Of a DNA stretch of 11,791 nt, positions 1-6,557 are shown piece by piece. The position numbers were made by a program, and so were the translations under genes. Within the stretch, counting starts at the first letter, position 1. The number at the start of each line of letters is the position of its first letter. The notes under the pieces are model-generated. The model was not told the origin of the DNA, made no database searches, and saw only the letters and a list, made by a program, of their open reading frames with translations. The DNA comes from Oceanospirillaceae bacterium (lineage in GTDB: Bacteria; Pseudomonadota; Gammaproteobacteria; Pseudomonadales; Balneatricaceae): assembly GCA_003523085.1 (NCBI GenBank), contig DPHD01000010.1, forward strand, positions 3,144 through 14,934, given 5' to 3'.

Positions 1-1083
1 GTGCAGGTTGCGGCCAAAGGTGGCGGTTCAGAAAACAAGAGCAAGATGGTAATGCTCAACCCTTCTGACAGCATTGTTGATTGGGTTTTAAAGACCGTGC
101 CGACGATGGGCGCTGGTTGGTGCCCGCCGGGCATGCTGGGTTTAGGTATCGGTGGTACGGCCGAGAAAGCCGCTTTGATGGCTAAAAAGTCCCTTATGGA
201 TCCAGTGGATATTCATGACCTCAAAGCGAGAGGTGCAAAAAATCGTGCCGAAGAACTTCGTTTAGAGTTATTTGAAGGCGTCAATAATTTAGGTATTGGC
301 GCTCAAGGCTTAGGTGGCTTAACCACGGTGCTGGACATTAAAGTATTAGATTACCCTACCCATGCGGCGTCATTGCCCGTGTGTATGATCCCTAACTGTG
401 CCGCCACCCGCCACGCTCACTTTGCCTTGGATGGCTCTGGCCCTAGCCTACAAACGCCGCCCAGCTTAGATGATTACCCCGATATCGCCTGGGATGCAGG
501 CTCTGGCGCCCGTAAGGTCAACTTAGATACGGTAACCCCCGCCGATGTGCTGACTTGGCAGCCCGGTGAAACCTTATTGTTGTCAGGTAAAATGCTCACC
601 GGCCGTGATGCAGCCCATAAGAAAATGGTTGATATGATGGCCCAAGGTGAAGCCTTGCCGGTAGATCTTAAAGGCCGTTTTATTTATTACGTTGGGCCAG
701 TAGACCCCGTGCGAGACGAAGCGGTTGGACCTGCGGGACCCACTACGGCTACTCGTATGGATAAATTTACCGGCACCATGCTAGAACAAACCGGTTTGTT
801 AGGCATGATTGGCAAAGCCGAACGTGGACAAATAGCCATTGATGCGATAAAACAGCATCAAGCGGTGTATCTGATGGCGGTGGGTGGCGCAGCTTATTTA
901 GTATCCAAGGCCATTAAGAGTGCCAAAGTGGTGGCTTTTGCGGAAATGGGTATGGAGGCCATCTACGAATTTGACGTACAAGACATGCCGGTGACGGTGG
1001 CGGTGGATGCCGGTGGTACTTCGGTGCATCAAACGGGCCCTGCTCAATGGTACGACATTATTCAGGCCCGCCAGCTGGATTAA
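1..1083 (+). CDS. fumA: Class I fumarate hydratase (Fe-S dependent), 3' part; gene continues upstream of the window
   Basis: Class I fumarases interconvert fumarate and (S)-malate in the TCA cycle using a [4Fe-4S] cluster; the family is cytosolic and oxygen-sensitive. The visible 360 residues match the last two-thirds of a family protein of about 500-550 residues. They begin in the conserved AAKGGGSENK stretch, so the GTG at position 1 is an internal valine codon, not a start. The alpha-like half ends near the WCPP motif (Cys41 of the visible part, a predicted cluster ligand). The beta-like half follows, with PNCAATRH (Cys133, second predicted ligand), GPTTATRMD and the GMEAI region. The third cluster cysteine should lie upstream of the window. 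The stop is TAA at 1081, only 9 nt from the stop of the convergent nfsA. A fused L-tartrate dehydratase is the main alternative, but the sequence reads closest to the Pseudomonas/Shewanella-type fumarase. Confidence 0.93.
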   Translation: MQVAAKGGGSENKSKMVMLNPSDSIVDWVLKTVPTMGAGWCPPGMLGLGIGGTAEKAALMAKKSLMDPVDIHDLKARGAKNRAEELRLELFEGVNNLGIGAQGLGGLTTVLDIKVLDYPTHAASLPVCMIPNCAATRHAHFALDGSGPSLQTPPSLDDYPDIAWDAGSGARKVNLDTVTPADVLTWQPGETLLLSGKMLTGRDAAHKKMVDMMAQGEALPVDLKGRFIYYVGPVDPVRDEAVGPAGPTTATRMDKFTGTMLEQTGLLGMIGKAERGQIAIDAIKQHQAVYLMAVGGAAYLVSKAIKSAKVVAFAEMGMEAIYEFDVQDMPVTVAVDAGGTSVHQTGPAQWYDIIQARQLD

Positions 1084-1092
1084 ACGGCGCCT

Positions 1093-1833
1093 TTAGCGCG
1101 TCACTAAGCCTTGGTTTTGCAAGTAGGGTAGCATGTGTGGCCGGGCTTCTTTAGTCACCGTTTTGATGATGTGTTGACTAAAGTTAAGCGACGACTTGCC
1201 TTGAGTGCGTTGTAAGTAATAGTCACTCAAGGTCTGGTTGTAGCCCGCTAGTGTGTCTGCATCTAGGGCTTGATATTGGTCTTGGTGCAGCACGCAAGCG
1301 ATGGGCAAACGTGGTTTTGGACCTGGATTTTGGTCTGGATAGCCTAAACACATGCCAAACACCGGGTACACTTGTTCTGGCAGATCGAGCAGCTGGGTTA
1401 CCGTCTGCGGCTGATTTCTTAAGCCACCAATAAATACCCCGCCTAGGCCTTCGCTCTGTGCGGCGAGCATCACATTTTGGGCAAATAAGGCCGTATCGAC
1501 GGTGCCAATGAGGGTTTGTTCTACAAACCCCGTAGGCATTGCTTGCTGCTCTAGTGCACAGATTTTCTGGTTCCTGTGCAGGTCTGCACAAAACACTAAG
1601 AACACCGCAGCGCTCTCCACGTAGGCTTGTCCACCGGCCGCTTGGGCAAGGCTGGCTCTGGTGTTTGGGTTGTTCACTTGAATGACGCTAGTGACTTGTA
1701 CAAAACTAGAACTGGACGCGGCTTGGCCGGCAGCGATACACTTTTCCAGCAGTGCTTGGGGTACCACTTGAGCGGTGAATTTACGAATGGATTGGTGGGC
1801 GCGCAGGTGTTCAATAATGTAGTTTTGAGGCAT
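1093..1833 (-). CDS. nfsA: NfsA-type oxygen-insensitive NADPH nitroreductase / flavin reductase
   Basis: This is an FMN flavoprotein of the nitroreductase superfamily. NfsA homologues use NADPH to reduce nitroaromatics and quinones by two-electron steps in the cytosol. From the chosen start the protein has 246 residues (E. coli NfsA 240) and aligns along its whole length: HQSIRKF (13-19) and SSSSF (40-44) in the FMN-binding region, FCADLHR, GGVFIGGLRN (131-140), LGYPDQNPGPKPRLP (163-177), DYYLQR (205-210) and the C-terminal KEARPHMLPYLQNQG. The ATG at 1833 puts the N-terminus level with E. coli NfsA. The frame stays open to an ATG at 1881, adding 16 residues with no family match, and an AAGGT lies 15 nt before that start. 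Neither start has a good ribosome site, so 1881 is possible. The gene is convergent with the fumarase and divergent from the dnaT-like gene. Confidence 0.9.
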   Translation of the reverse strand: MPQNYIIEHLRAHQSIRKFTAQVVPQALLEKCIAAGQAASSSSFVQVTSVIQVNNPNTRASLAQAAGGQAYVESAAVFLVFCADLHRNQKICALEQQAMPTGFVEQTLIGTVDTALFAQNVMLAAQSEGLGGVFIGGLRNQPQTVTQLLDLPEQVYPVFGMCLGYPDQNPGPKPRLPIACVLHQDQYQALDADTLAGYNQTLSDYYLQRTQGKSSLNFSQHIIKTVTKEARPHMLPYLQNQGLVTR

Positions 1834-1925
1834 GAGAATGTGTTTATCGGTAGCTAAGATTGTCGATGTTAGCATAGCCATGGGGTAGAATAGTTACCTT
1901 AATAGATTGAGTGAAATTTTAATCC

Positions 1926-2726
1926 ATGCCTCTGTCGGCCCCTAATATATCCATTGCCCCAGATTTGGCCCGCGACTACGGTTTAGAGCAAGCCTTAATG
2001 TTGGCGGTCGCCACTGAGTTAGTGGGCGCGTGGCAAGGCCGTGTTACCGTGCAGGAACAGCGTTTGTATGCACGGGCATTGTGTTTAAGTCGTCAGCGAC
2101 AAGCGCAGTTGTTAGCTCAGCTGGCCGCCTTAGGGTTGCTGCAAGTACAGCCTGTAAGCCCGGGCATGGTGATTATTGAATTAAACCTTGTGAACCCTAT
2201 GGGTGCCAGCTCGCCAACCACCGATGCCCACGGCGCTGTGGCTCAAGTCAACTATGGTCAGGTGGCTGCGGCAGCGCCGAAGTCGGCGGCGAGCGTGCCG
2301 TCGATGGGGGGTTGTGGTGGTTGGGACCGCAACGATGGTGACGAGCTAACACGGCTGTTTGCAGCCAAAGAAGCGCAACAACAGCATTTATGTCAAATGG
2401 ACTTAGAATGGCAACCGTCGGCAAATATTGTTAAGATTTTATTACAGCAACATCAAATTAGTGAAGCTTTTGCCCTCGGCATTAAAGACGAATTTGTGGT
2501 TTATTACATGGACAAAGGGCGTCGTGAAACACCTGGCGGCTGGGACCAAAAGTTTTTAAAGTGGGTTAAAAAAGAGCAAGTGCAACAACAAACGGCTCAA
2601 GCTCGAGCGCAACGACAAACGCAACAACAGACTCAAACATCCAATGAAGAAGTTAGATTCGCTGCTAAAGAACGCCGACGACGCATTACTGCATCGGTCC
2701 TCGATATCAAAAATACCGACTGGTAA
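1926..2726 (+). CDS. dnaT: DnaT-like primosomal protein with C-terminal DnaT ssDNA-binding domain
   Basis: DnaT helps PriA/PriB-dependent primosomes reload the replicative helicase at stalled forks. Residues 158-216 of 266 match the DnaT DNA-binding domain: it opens MDLEWQPSANIVKIL (E. coli has a YPDWQPDADF-type motif) and closes with FVVYYMDKGRRETPGGWDQKFLKWVKK. Residues 1-90 differ from E. coli DnaT and look like a helical, winged-helix-type module, as in replication initiators of the phage O kind; that part is inference. A low-complexity linker (about 92-150), a Gln-rich tail (217-238) and a basic patch, KERRRR (248-253), complete it. At 266 residues it is much longer than E. coli DnaT (about 180). 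The start ATG lacks a clear Shine-Dalgarno. The last 83 nt overlap the lambda-P-like gene, which occupies the place dnaC has in the E. coli dnaTC operon. Confidence 0.8.
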   Translation: MPLSAPNISIAPDLARDYGLEQALMLAVATELVGAWQGRVTVQEQRLYARALCLSRQRQAQLLAQLAALGLLQVQPVSPGMVIIELNLVNPMGASSPTTDAHGAVAQVNYGQVAAAAPKSAASVPSMGGCGGWDRNDGDELTRLFAAKEAQQQHLCQMDLEWQPSANIVKILLQQHQISEAFALGIKDEFVVYYMDKGRRETPGGWDQKFLKWVKKEQVQQQTAQARAQRQTQQQTQTSNEEVRFAAKERRRRITASVLDIKNTDW

Positions 2727-3450
2727 AGCTGCCAGCCAACGACCGCCGCAGGCCGATCAAACCACCCGTGCCTTGGTGAATATGTTGTTTGCGCGGTTTA
2801 TGACCATCTACGGCCACAAGTTTAAAAGCGTATTTGACGATGACAAAGAAATTATCATTGCCAAACGCGAGTGGGCCTTAAGTTTAGTTGGCTACGGCGA
2901 AGATATACTAGTACTGGCTATCGAACAGGCAAAACGGCAATACAGCTGGATGCCCTCGATTGCTGAATTTTTGCAGTTAATGGACCAATGCCAGCAAGAT
3001 TTTGGTTTGCTGGCCCCAGAGCAAGCCTATGCAGAAGCCTGTCGCCATGCGTCTGCGCCTAGTCATCACCCTTGGAGTCACGCGGCGGTGTATCATGGGG
3101 GCCGAGCGACGGGCTGGTTTGAACTCAAAAGTTTGCCTAGGCAGGCCACCCAGCCACGCTTTAATCAGCACTATAAACTATTGTGTCAGCGGGTGTTGGC
3201 GGGTGAAAATTTAGATAGTGTTGAGCAGCCTGTGTTGGCGGCGCCTAACAATGACAACCTATTTGCCCTGACGCAGCAATGGACGCAGTCCGTGGGCTTA
3301 AGCCCAGAAGAGGGTCACAGCGCCTTGTACTTTTTACACCTGCCCAAAGGCAGTCCATTACGGCTTAGGTTACAGCTCATCAGTGCAGCAAAGCATGCGG
3401 CATTGAACATTCCTACTAATGTTGAGCAATTACGCAAGCAGCTTGATTAA
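2644..3450 (+). CDS. Phage lambda P-like helicase loader (replication protein P family)
   Basis: Lambda P captures the host DnaB helicase and delivers it to the O-bound origin. This 268-residue protein shows the same order of features as lambda P (about 233 residues): a short polar N-terminus (1-40), TRALVNMLFARFMTIYG (lambda has a VAQIINGVFSQLLATF-type helix), REWALSLVGYGED (75-87), AKRQYSWMPSIAEFLQLMDQC (lambda: RQNRPFLPSPGQFVAWC), HPWSHAAVYH (142-151; lambda YPWKSNAHYW), and RFNQHYKLLCQRVLAGE (172-188). It has no Walker A motif, so it is not a DnaC/DnaI AAA+ loader. Starting at ATG 2644 gives the same N-terminal length as lambda P; the next ATG would remove the conserved first helix. The start lies inside dnaT without a clear ribosome site, suggesting translational coupling. 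No phage genes flank it, so it looks domesticated. The family call is firm; a role in chromosomal restart is inferred. Confidence 0.82.
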   Translation: MKKLDSLLKNADDALLHRSSISKIPTGKAASQRPPQADQTTRALVNMLFARFMTIYGHKFKSVFDDDKEIIIAKREWALSLVGYGEDILVLAIEQAKRQYSWMPSIAEFLQLMDQCQQDFGLLAPEQAYAEACRHASAPSHHPWSHAAVYHGGRATGWFELKSLPRQATQPRFNQHYKLLCQRVLAGENLDSVEQPVLAAPNNDNLFALTQQWTQSVGLSPEEGHSALYFLHLPKGSPLRLRLQLISAAKHAALNIPTNVEQLRKQLD

Positions 3451-3473
3451 GTGCTTCATTTTAGCCTGTTTTG

Positions 3474-3481
3474 GTCGATAA
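3474..3481 (+). promoter_or_regulatory. Sigma-28-like -10 element upstream of the PilZ gene
   Basis: GTCGATAA matches 7 of 8 positions of the sigma-28 (FliA) -10 consensus GCCGATAA and has the same G-T-C-G-A-T-A core as the element upstream of flgP. It lies about 66 nt before the PilZ start. A TAAA-type -35 at the right distance is poor (TTCA 15 nt upstream), so this is only a candidate. The rest of the 97-bp gap (3451-3547) holds nothing else firm. Confidence 0.35.
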
Positions 3482-3536
3482 GAAGATTACGGCACTTTTG
3501 TTAATGGGCTCGATGTTAGTTGAGCGGCGGGTGCCC

Positions 3537-3542
3537 AGGAGG
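3537..3542 (+). promoter_or_regulatory. Strong Shine-Dalgarno that fixes a TTG start for the PilZ gene
   Basis: A perfect AGGAGG sits 5 nt before a TTG at 3548. The first in-frame ATG (3566) is 23 nt from it, too far for normal initiation, and has no good site of its own. TTG at 3548 is therefore the likely start. Confidence 0.8.
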
Positions 3543-3547
3543 TTGTT

Positions 3548-4279
3548 TTGAAAGACGAAGTTAAAATGAGTGGTTTTAAGGACTTATATCAGTTCTTTAT
3601 GACCGCCAAGGCGCGTAAATGCTCTTTTTACATTAGTTTTGGTGATGCTGCGGATCAGACACTGGCAGACTATCGTTTGCAAGAAGTAGTGTATAAGCCT
3701 GCAAAGATGAAAAAACCCAGCAGTAATGATGTCACCCTGGTATTGGAGCCGCTGAGTCAGCCCGATTTTAAAGCCATTATCGAAACTAAAAGTGAGCTTC
3801 GAGTGGAGTTTTTTCACGAAGGCCGAGTGCATTATTTTGATGTAGAAGTAGGTTTTGTCAATGCATCGGACCTAGGCCTTGGTTTTAGTGCTAAGTTGCC
3901 AGAACAGGTGAGTATGAAACAGCGACGTGACTTATTGCGCTTGCCAGCCACCCGTGATGAACAAATTAATATGACCATTGGCGGCCAAAAGGTCGATGTG
4001 ATTGATGTGTCTGGTGGCGGAGCTTCGGTGCTGATGCCACAGGCGAATATCTATGATGTGGAAGTGGGTAAAGCCATTAAGCACATCGAGCTCAATGTTG
4101 ATGGTTTTAGTGCTAAGGCGAGCGGCGAAGTACGTCATTTGCGCGCCCATAGTAATGGTCTTAATTTAGTGGTTGGTTTACGTTTTATTTTCTTTGGTTT
4201 AAACGATGAAGATGATTTATTGCATCTAGTAAAACGAAAGTCAGCCTCCTTGTCTCGCAAGGAAGCCATGATAGCCTAA
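3548..4279 (+). CDS. YcgR-like PilZ-domain c-di-GMP receptor
   Basis: The protein has 243 residues in the YcgR layout: an N-terminal beta-barrel-type domain (about 20-115) and a C-terminal PilZ domain (about 122-230). Both c-di-GMP-binding motifs are intact: RxxxR as RDLLR (127-131), at the domain junction as usual, and D/NxSxxG as DVSGGG (153-158). No membrane segment or catalytic GGDEF/EAL domain is present. YcgR proteins bind c-di-GMP and slow the flagellar motor; some PilZ relatives act on pili or exopolysaccharide instead. Its position beside flagellar operons and a possible sigma-28 -10 upstream favour a motor-brake role, but that is inference. It starts with TTG behind AGGAGG. It faces the LysM gene convergently, with a perfect inverted repeat between them. 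Confidence 0.88.
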   Translation: MKDEVKMSGFKDLYQFFMTAKARKCSFYISFGDAADQTLADYRLQEVVYKPAKMKKPSSNDVTLVLEPLSQPDFKAIIETKSELRVEFFHEGRVHYFDVEVGFVNASDLGLGFSAKLPEQVSMKQRRDLLRLPATRDEQINMTIGGQKVDVIDVSGGGASVLMPQANIYDVEVGKAIKHIELNVDGFSAKASGEVRHLRAHSNGLNLVVGLRFIFFGLNDEDDLLHLVKRKSASLSRKEAMIA

Positions 4280-4295
4280 TGCGGTTTGTAAACTA

Positions 4296-4320
4296 CGGCC
4301 TTTATGCTCACTAAAGGCCG
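4296..4320. terminator. Inverted repeat between convergent genes, candidate bidirectional terminator
   Basis: A perfect 9-bp stem, CGGCCTTTA / TAAAGGCCG, encloses a 7-nt loop 16 nt after the PilZ stop and 18 nt beyond the LysM stop. It is symmetric and could act for both strands, but neither side has a continuous T-run, so intrinsic termination may be weak. Confidence 0.55.
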
Positions 4321-4338
4321 GTAACTGCCCTTGCTTGG

Positions 4339-4791
4339 CTAAGGAAAACGAATCCACTGACTCTTGTCTGAGTTTTGTTTAAGCAAACTATCACTCTTGC
4401 CAGTAAACAACATGTTTCTAAAATCTTCCACACTAGGAATACGTATAACTTTGCCCGCATATATAAAGTTGGCGTTGTTACGGAAGAAGGCGGTTGGGTT
4501 TTGGTCGACCATCATCTGCATCACCAAGCTGAGTTTGAGGTCGGTGTCACCGTATGCGCGTTGGGCAATGTCACCTAAGGAATCGCCGGCTTGGATTTTG
4601 TAATTAGCGCCGGGTTCTATGGTGTCTTCGCCCGCTGTTCTTGCATCTAGTTGTTGCTCAAGGTGGAGCAATTCGCCGAGTAAGGTTTTCAGGTGGCTTT
4701 GGGTTTGTTGAGTGGCAGCGAACATAGGTGTAGCGACAAGGCTAACACTGAGGCTGGCGCCAAGCAGGACCGATTTAATCGTCTTGTTCAT
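4339..4791 (-). CDS. Secreted LysM-domain protein in the flgP-flgT operon
   Basis: From ATG 4791 the product has 150 residues. A typical signal peptide (1-25, ending TPMFA) is followed by a charged helical stretch (about 28-55) and one LysM domain (about 63-120): NYKIQAGDSLGDIAQRAYGD at the start and YAGKVIRIPS at the end. The QMMVDQNPTAFF segment with an inserted loop resembles the FimV-type LysM. LysM domains bind the glycan of peptidoglycan, so the mature protein should sit in the periplasm on the cell wall. The start is set by AAGGAG (4799-4804) 7 nt upstream; the open frame reaches 4827, but that would put 12 residues before the signal peptide. It is the last gene of the operon, 36 nt after flgT. 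A wall anchor or assembly aid for the basal-body rings is a reasonable inference; the exact role is unknown. Confidence 0.85.
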   Translation of the reverse strand: MNKTIKSVLLGASLSVSLVATPMFAATQQTQSHLKTLLGELLHLEQQLDARTAGEDTIEPGANYKIQAGDSLGDIAQRAYGDTDLKLSLVMQMMVDQNPTAFFRNNANFIYAGKVIRIPSVEDFRNMLFTGKSDSLLKQNSDKSQWIRFP

Positions 4792-4827
4792 ATTACTGCT
4801 CCTTGTTCTAGCGCTTGGGGCTAGCAT

Positions 4828-5976
4828 CTAAAAAATGACTATTTGGGCGACCCCGGTGGCGAAATCTTTGGGCCCCGCCAAATGCTCTAATAACGCAGAG
4901 TGAGGTTCTAGCTGGGTGACTTTAAGTACCACCGGCGCGCTGTTGGAGTCGGGGTTGAGGATGCCAGTTTTATAGTTTTGAGGTAATACCAGCAATTGCT
5001 GGCCTTGTTTTAAACCTAATCGCGCGCCTTTATTCATGCGCCATAAGGGCTGGTCAATGATATTGCTAACCGTAACAAAGCTGCCCGCACATTGGATTTC
5101 TGAATAAATATCTTGCCAGGTGTGTTGTATCCAGCCATTAACTTGGGATTGAAGTGTAAGGGGTATAGGCTGGCTCGATTCAGCGATGGAGCGTGGCTCC
5201 GGTAGACTAAATTGCTGTGAGGCTGTGACGTTAATGGCGGGGATGTTGGGGCTTGAAAAAGCTGCCGTTAAGACAATTTTTGGCGCCGAAGAGGACTCCA
5301 TTAATGGCGACAACTTATTCAGTAAGTTCCACCCTAGTACTTCTTTTTTGGGTTTCAGTAGCCACTGCGCACCGATGGTTAGGTGGTAATCTGCTTGGTT
5401 ATAAGCTTCTGATGCTAGGGACGCGGCTTCATAGGTGCTAAGTGCTGAGTTGATTCTGTAGGTTGAGAAATTCACCTGCTGCGCTCGTTCAGAAAAATGT
5501 GCCTCGGCGTTAAGCAGCAGTTGATTGATATCAACCTGACTGTGCTGGTAATTGGCTTTTGGCGTTGCCAAATCTGTTGTCACTACCTGAGTGAGTTTGG
5601 GTTTGCTGCAAGTTTGATTGTCGTGGTCGATGGTTAATGCAACTTTAACTCGAGCAATGCCTTGAATAAAGCCTTGTTCAAGAATTTCCATATGACGAAT
5701 GTTAAGGTCAGATTGTAGGCTCACATTTTCGGTCAGTTGGCCATCGGCATTAACCATGCTGTGGCTCGATACTTGCCCTGCGCTTTGGGTGGCGGCTGTT
5801 CTTAAGGCATCTAGCAGGGCCCGCATCTGGGCTGCTTCGGTGTTGTCATCGACCACCAATGCCTGGCCGACAGCCACTATCGGTTCTTGGTCCTGAGCGC
5901 TCACTGTATTAGCTAGCAATAAACAACATATGGCTAAGCCAAGGGGGGCGCGTGTTAAACGCAGCTGCAATTTCAT
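4828..5976 (-). CDS. flgT: Flagellar assembly protein FlgT (basal-body H-ring protein)
   Basis: In Vibrio, FlgT forms the periplasmic H ring around the LP ring and helps the MotX/MotY T ring and the stator assemble. The protein has 382 residues, close to Vibrio FlgT (about 377). It has a signal peptide (1-27, ending NTVSA), an N-terminal domain (about 31-117: VAVGQALVVDD, an AAQMRALLDALRTAATQ helix, then SLQSDLNIRHMEILEQG), a middle domain (about 145-300), and a C-terminal beta domain (about 312-382: NKGARLGLKQGQQLLVL ... VLKVTQLEPHSALLE). Mature Cys123 and Cys296 could form a disulfide in the periplasm. The ATG at 5976 places the signal peptide at the N-terminus, 19 nt after flgP; an in-frame TTG at 6006 would overlap flgP by 11 nt and is less likely. 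The Shine-Dalgarno is weak, so coupling to flgP is plausible. Confidence 0.9.
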   Translation of the reverse strand: MKLQLRLTRAPLGLAICCLLLANTVSAQDQEPIVAVGQALVVDDNTEAAQMRALLDALRTAATQSAGQVSSHSMVNADGQLTENVSLQSDLNIRHMEILEQGFIQGIARVKVALTIDHDNQTCSKPKLTQVVTTDLATPKANYQHSQVDINQLLLNAEAHFSERAQQVNFSTYRINSALSTYEAASLASEAYNQADYHLTIGAQWLLKPKKEVLGWNLLNKLSPLMESSSAPKIVLTAAFSSPNIPAINVTASQQFSLPEPRSIAESSQPIPLTLQSQVNGWIQHTWQDIYSEIQCAGSFVTVSNIIDQPLWRMNKGARLGLKQGQQLLVLPQNYKTGILNPDSNSAPVVLKVTQLEPHSALLEHLAGPKDFATGVAQIVIF

Positions 5977-5995
5977 GTGTAGACCAGTGGATGGC

Positions 5996-6463
5996 TTATC
6001 TAGCAACTAGAAAAATGCGCCTCAGTTCAAGCATGGTTTCTTTTTCTAGTTCCAGTTTGGTTTCGTAGCTATCATCGCCGATTGGGTTGATGCTGACAAC
6101 CTTAGCGCCATATACAACGCCCTCTACGTGGGCGCGCATCGTGTCGTTAGCGATAATCATGTCTTCTACGGTGGTCGAAGCGTTCAGATGTTGACCATAG
6201 ACTTGCTCGGTCAAGTTGCGGTACGCGTCAATTTTAGAGGCGCGAATGGCCATGAGTCGGCGTTGGGCTGGGTTCTTGCTTTTTTGCGCACTGATGTTGG
6301 CGTAACCGGTGGAAATAATGACTTCCTTCTTAAACACGGGGATGTTGTTATTAGCGCCGCTGCTTTCGCTGCCCGTCATAGATATAGTGCAGCCGCCAAG
6401 GGTAAGGGCGGCTAGGGCGATGATCCAAAGCTTGGATTTACGAGTGGTATTTAAGGTATTCAT
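5996..6463 (-). CDS. flgP: Flagellar outer-membrane lipoprotein FlgP (LPP20 family)
   Basis: FlgP is an outer-membrane lipoprotein needed for stable, functional flagella in Vibrio and Campylobacter, where it forms rings or disks near the basal body. This 155-residue protein has a lipoprotein signal: a basic N-terminus (RKSK), a hydrophobic core and LGGC with Cys25. Thr at +2, not Asp, fits outer-membrane sorting. The LPP20 domain follows: ISTGYANIS, then QRRLMAIRASKIDAYRNLTEQVYG, a conserved family segment, and a C-terminal ETKLELE strand. Start ATG 6463 has GAGGA (6471-6475) 7 nt upstream; the open frame back to 6505 runs through the predicted sigma-28 promoter and would put 14 residues before the signal peptide. 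It is first in a flgP-flgT-lysM operon and divergent from flhA. No flgO is visible in the window. Confidence 0.9.
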   Translation of the reverse strand: MNTLNTTRKSKLWIIALAALTLGGCTISMTGSESSGANNNIPVFKKEVIISTGYANISAQKSKNPAQRRLMAIRASKIDAYRNLTEQVYGQHLNASTTVEDMIIANDTMRAHVEGVVYGAKVVSINPIGDDSYETKLELEKETMLELRRIFLVAR

Positions 6464-6491
6464 GAAAAGGTCCTCTATCATTATGTAGATA

Positions 6492-6518
6492 CTATCGACG
6501 GACACTCAGCGGACTTTA
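6492..6518 (-). promoter_or_regulatory. Sigma-28 (FliA) type promoter for flgP-flgT-lysM
   Basis: On the minus strand TAAAG (6518-6514) is followed, 15 nt after TAAA, by GTCGATAG (6499-6492), against the consensus TAAA-N15-GCCGATAA: a perfect -35 core and 6 of 8 at -10. Transcription should start near 6486, giving a leader of about 23 nt with the flgP ribosome site in it. The geometry is what a functional promoter would have. Confidence 0.65.
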
Positions 6519-6557
6519 GCTGCGTTTATAAACTATTTATTGTTGGTGCTTTAATGT

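Noticed and set aside
1..3. GTG at position 1 as the fumarase start
   Set aside because: It lies inside a conserved family stretch about one-third into the protein; the gene is cut by the window edge.
1084..1100. GCGC-CTTTA-GCGC hairpin as terminator between fumarase and nfsA
   Set aside because: The stem is only 4 bp with no T-run, and the gap between the two stops is 9 nt; too weak to call.
1223..1591. 122-residue minus-strand open frame overlapping nfsA
   Set aside because: Arg/Cys-rich composition typical of an out-of-frame reading of nfsA; no domain or ribosome site.
1882..1925. Sigma-70 promoter for dnaT (TAGAAT at 1886)
   Set aside because: No acceptable -35 at 16-18 nt spacing, so I did not list it.
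1926..3450. Prophage remnant around the lambda-P-like gene
   Set aside because: No integrase, repressor, structural or lysis gene and no att-like repeats seen in the window; flanks are ordinary chromosomal genes.
3449..3497. AAGTGC...GCACTT stem followed by T-rich sequence as terminator after the P-like gene
   Set aside because: The stem is 6 bp with a 37-nt loop, unlikely to be an intrinsic terminator.
3490..3506. CGGCAC-N5-TTAA as a sigma-54 promoter for the PilZ gene
   Set aside because: The invariant GC of the -12 element is missing.
4792..4827. N-terminal extension of the LysM protein to ATG 4827
   Set aside because: It would bury the signal peptide 12 residues in, while ATG 4791 has AAGGAG at ideal spacing.
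6128..6415. 95-residue plus-strand open frame inside flgP
   Set aside because: It is opposite a well-supported gene, has no recognisable domain, and is a shadow frame.
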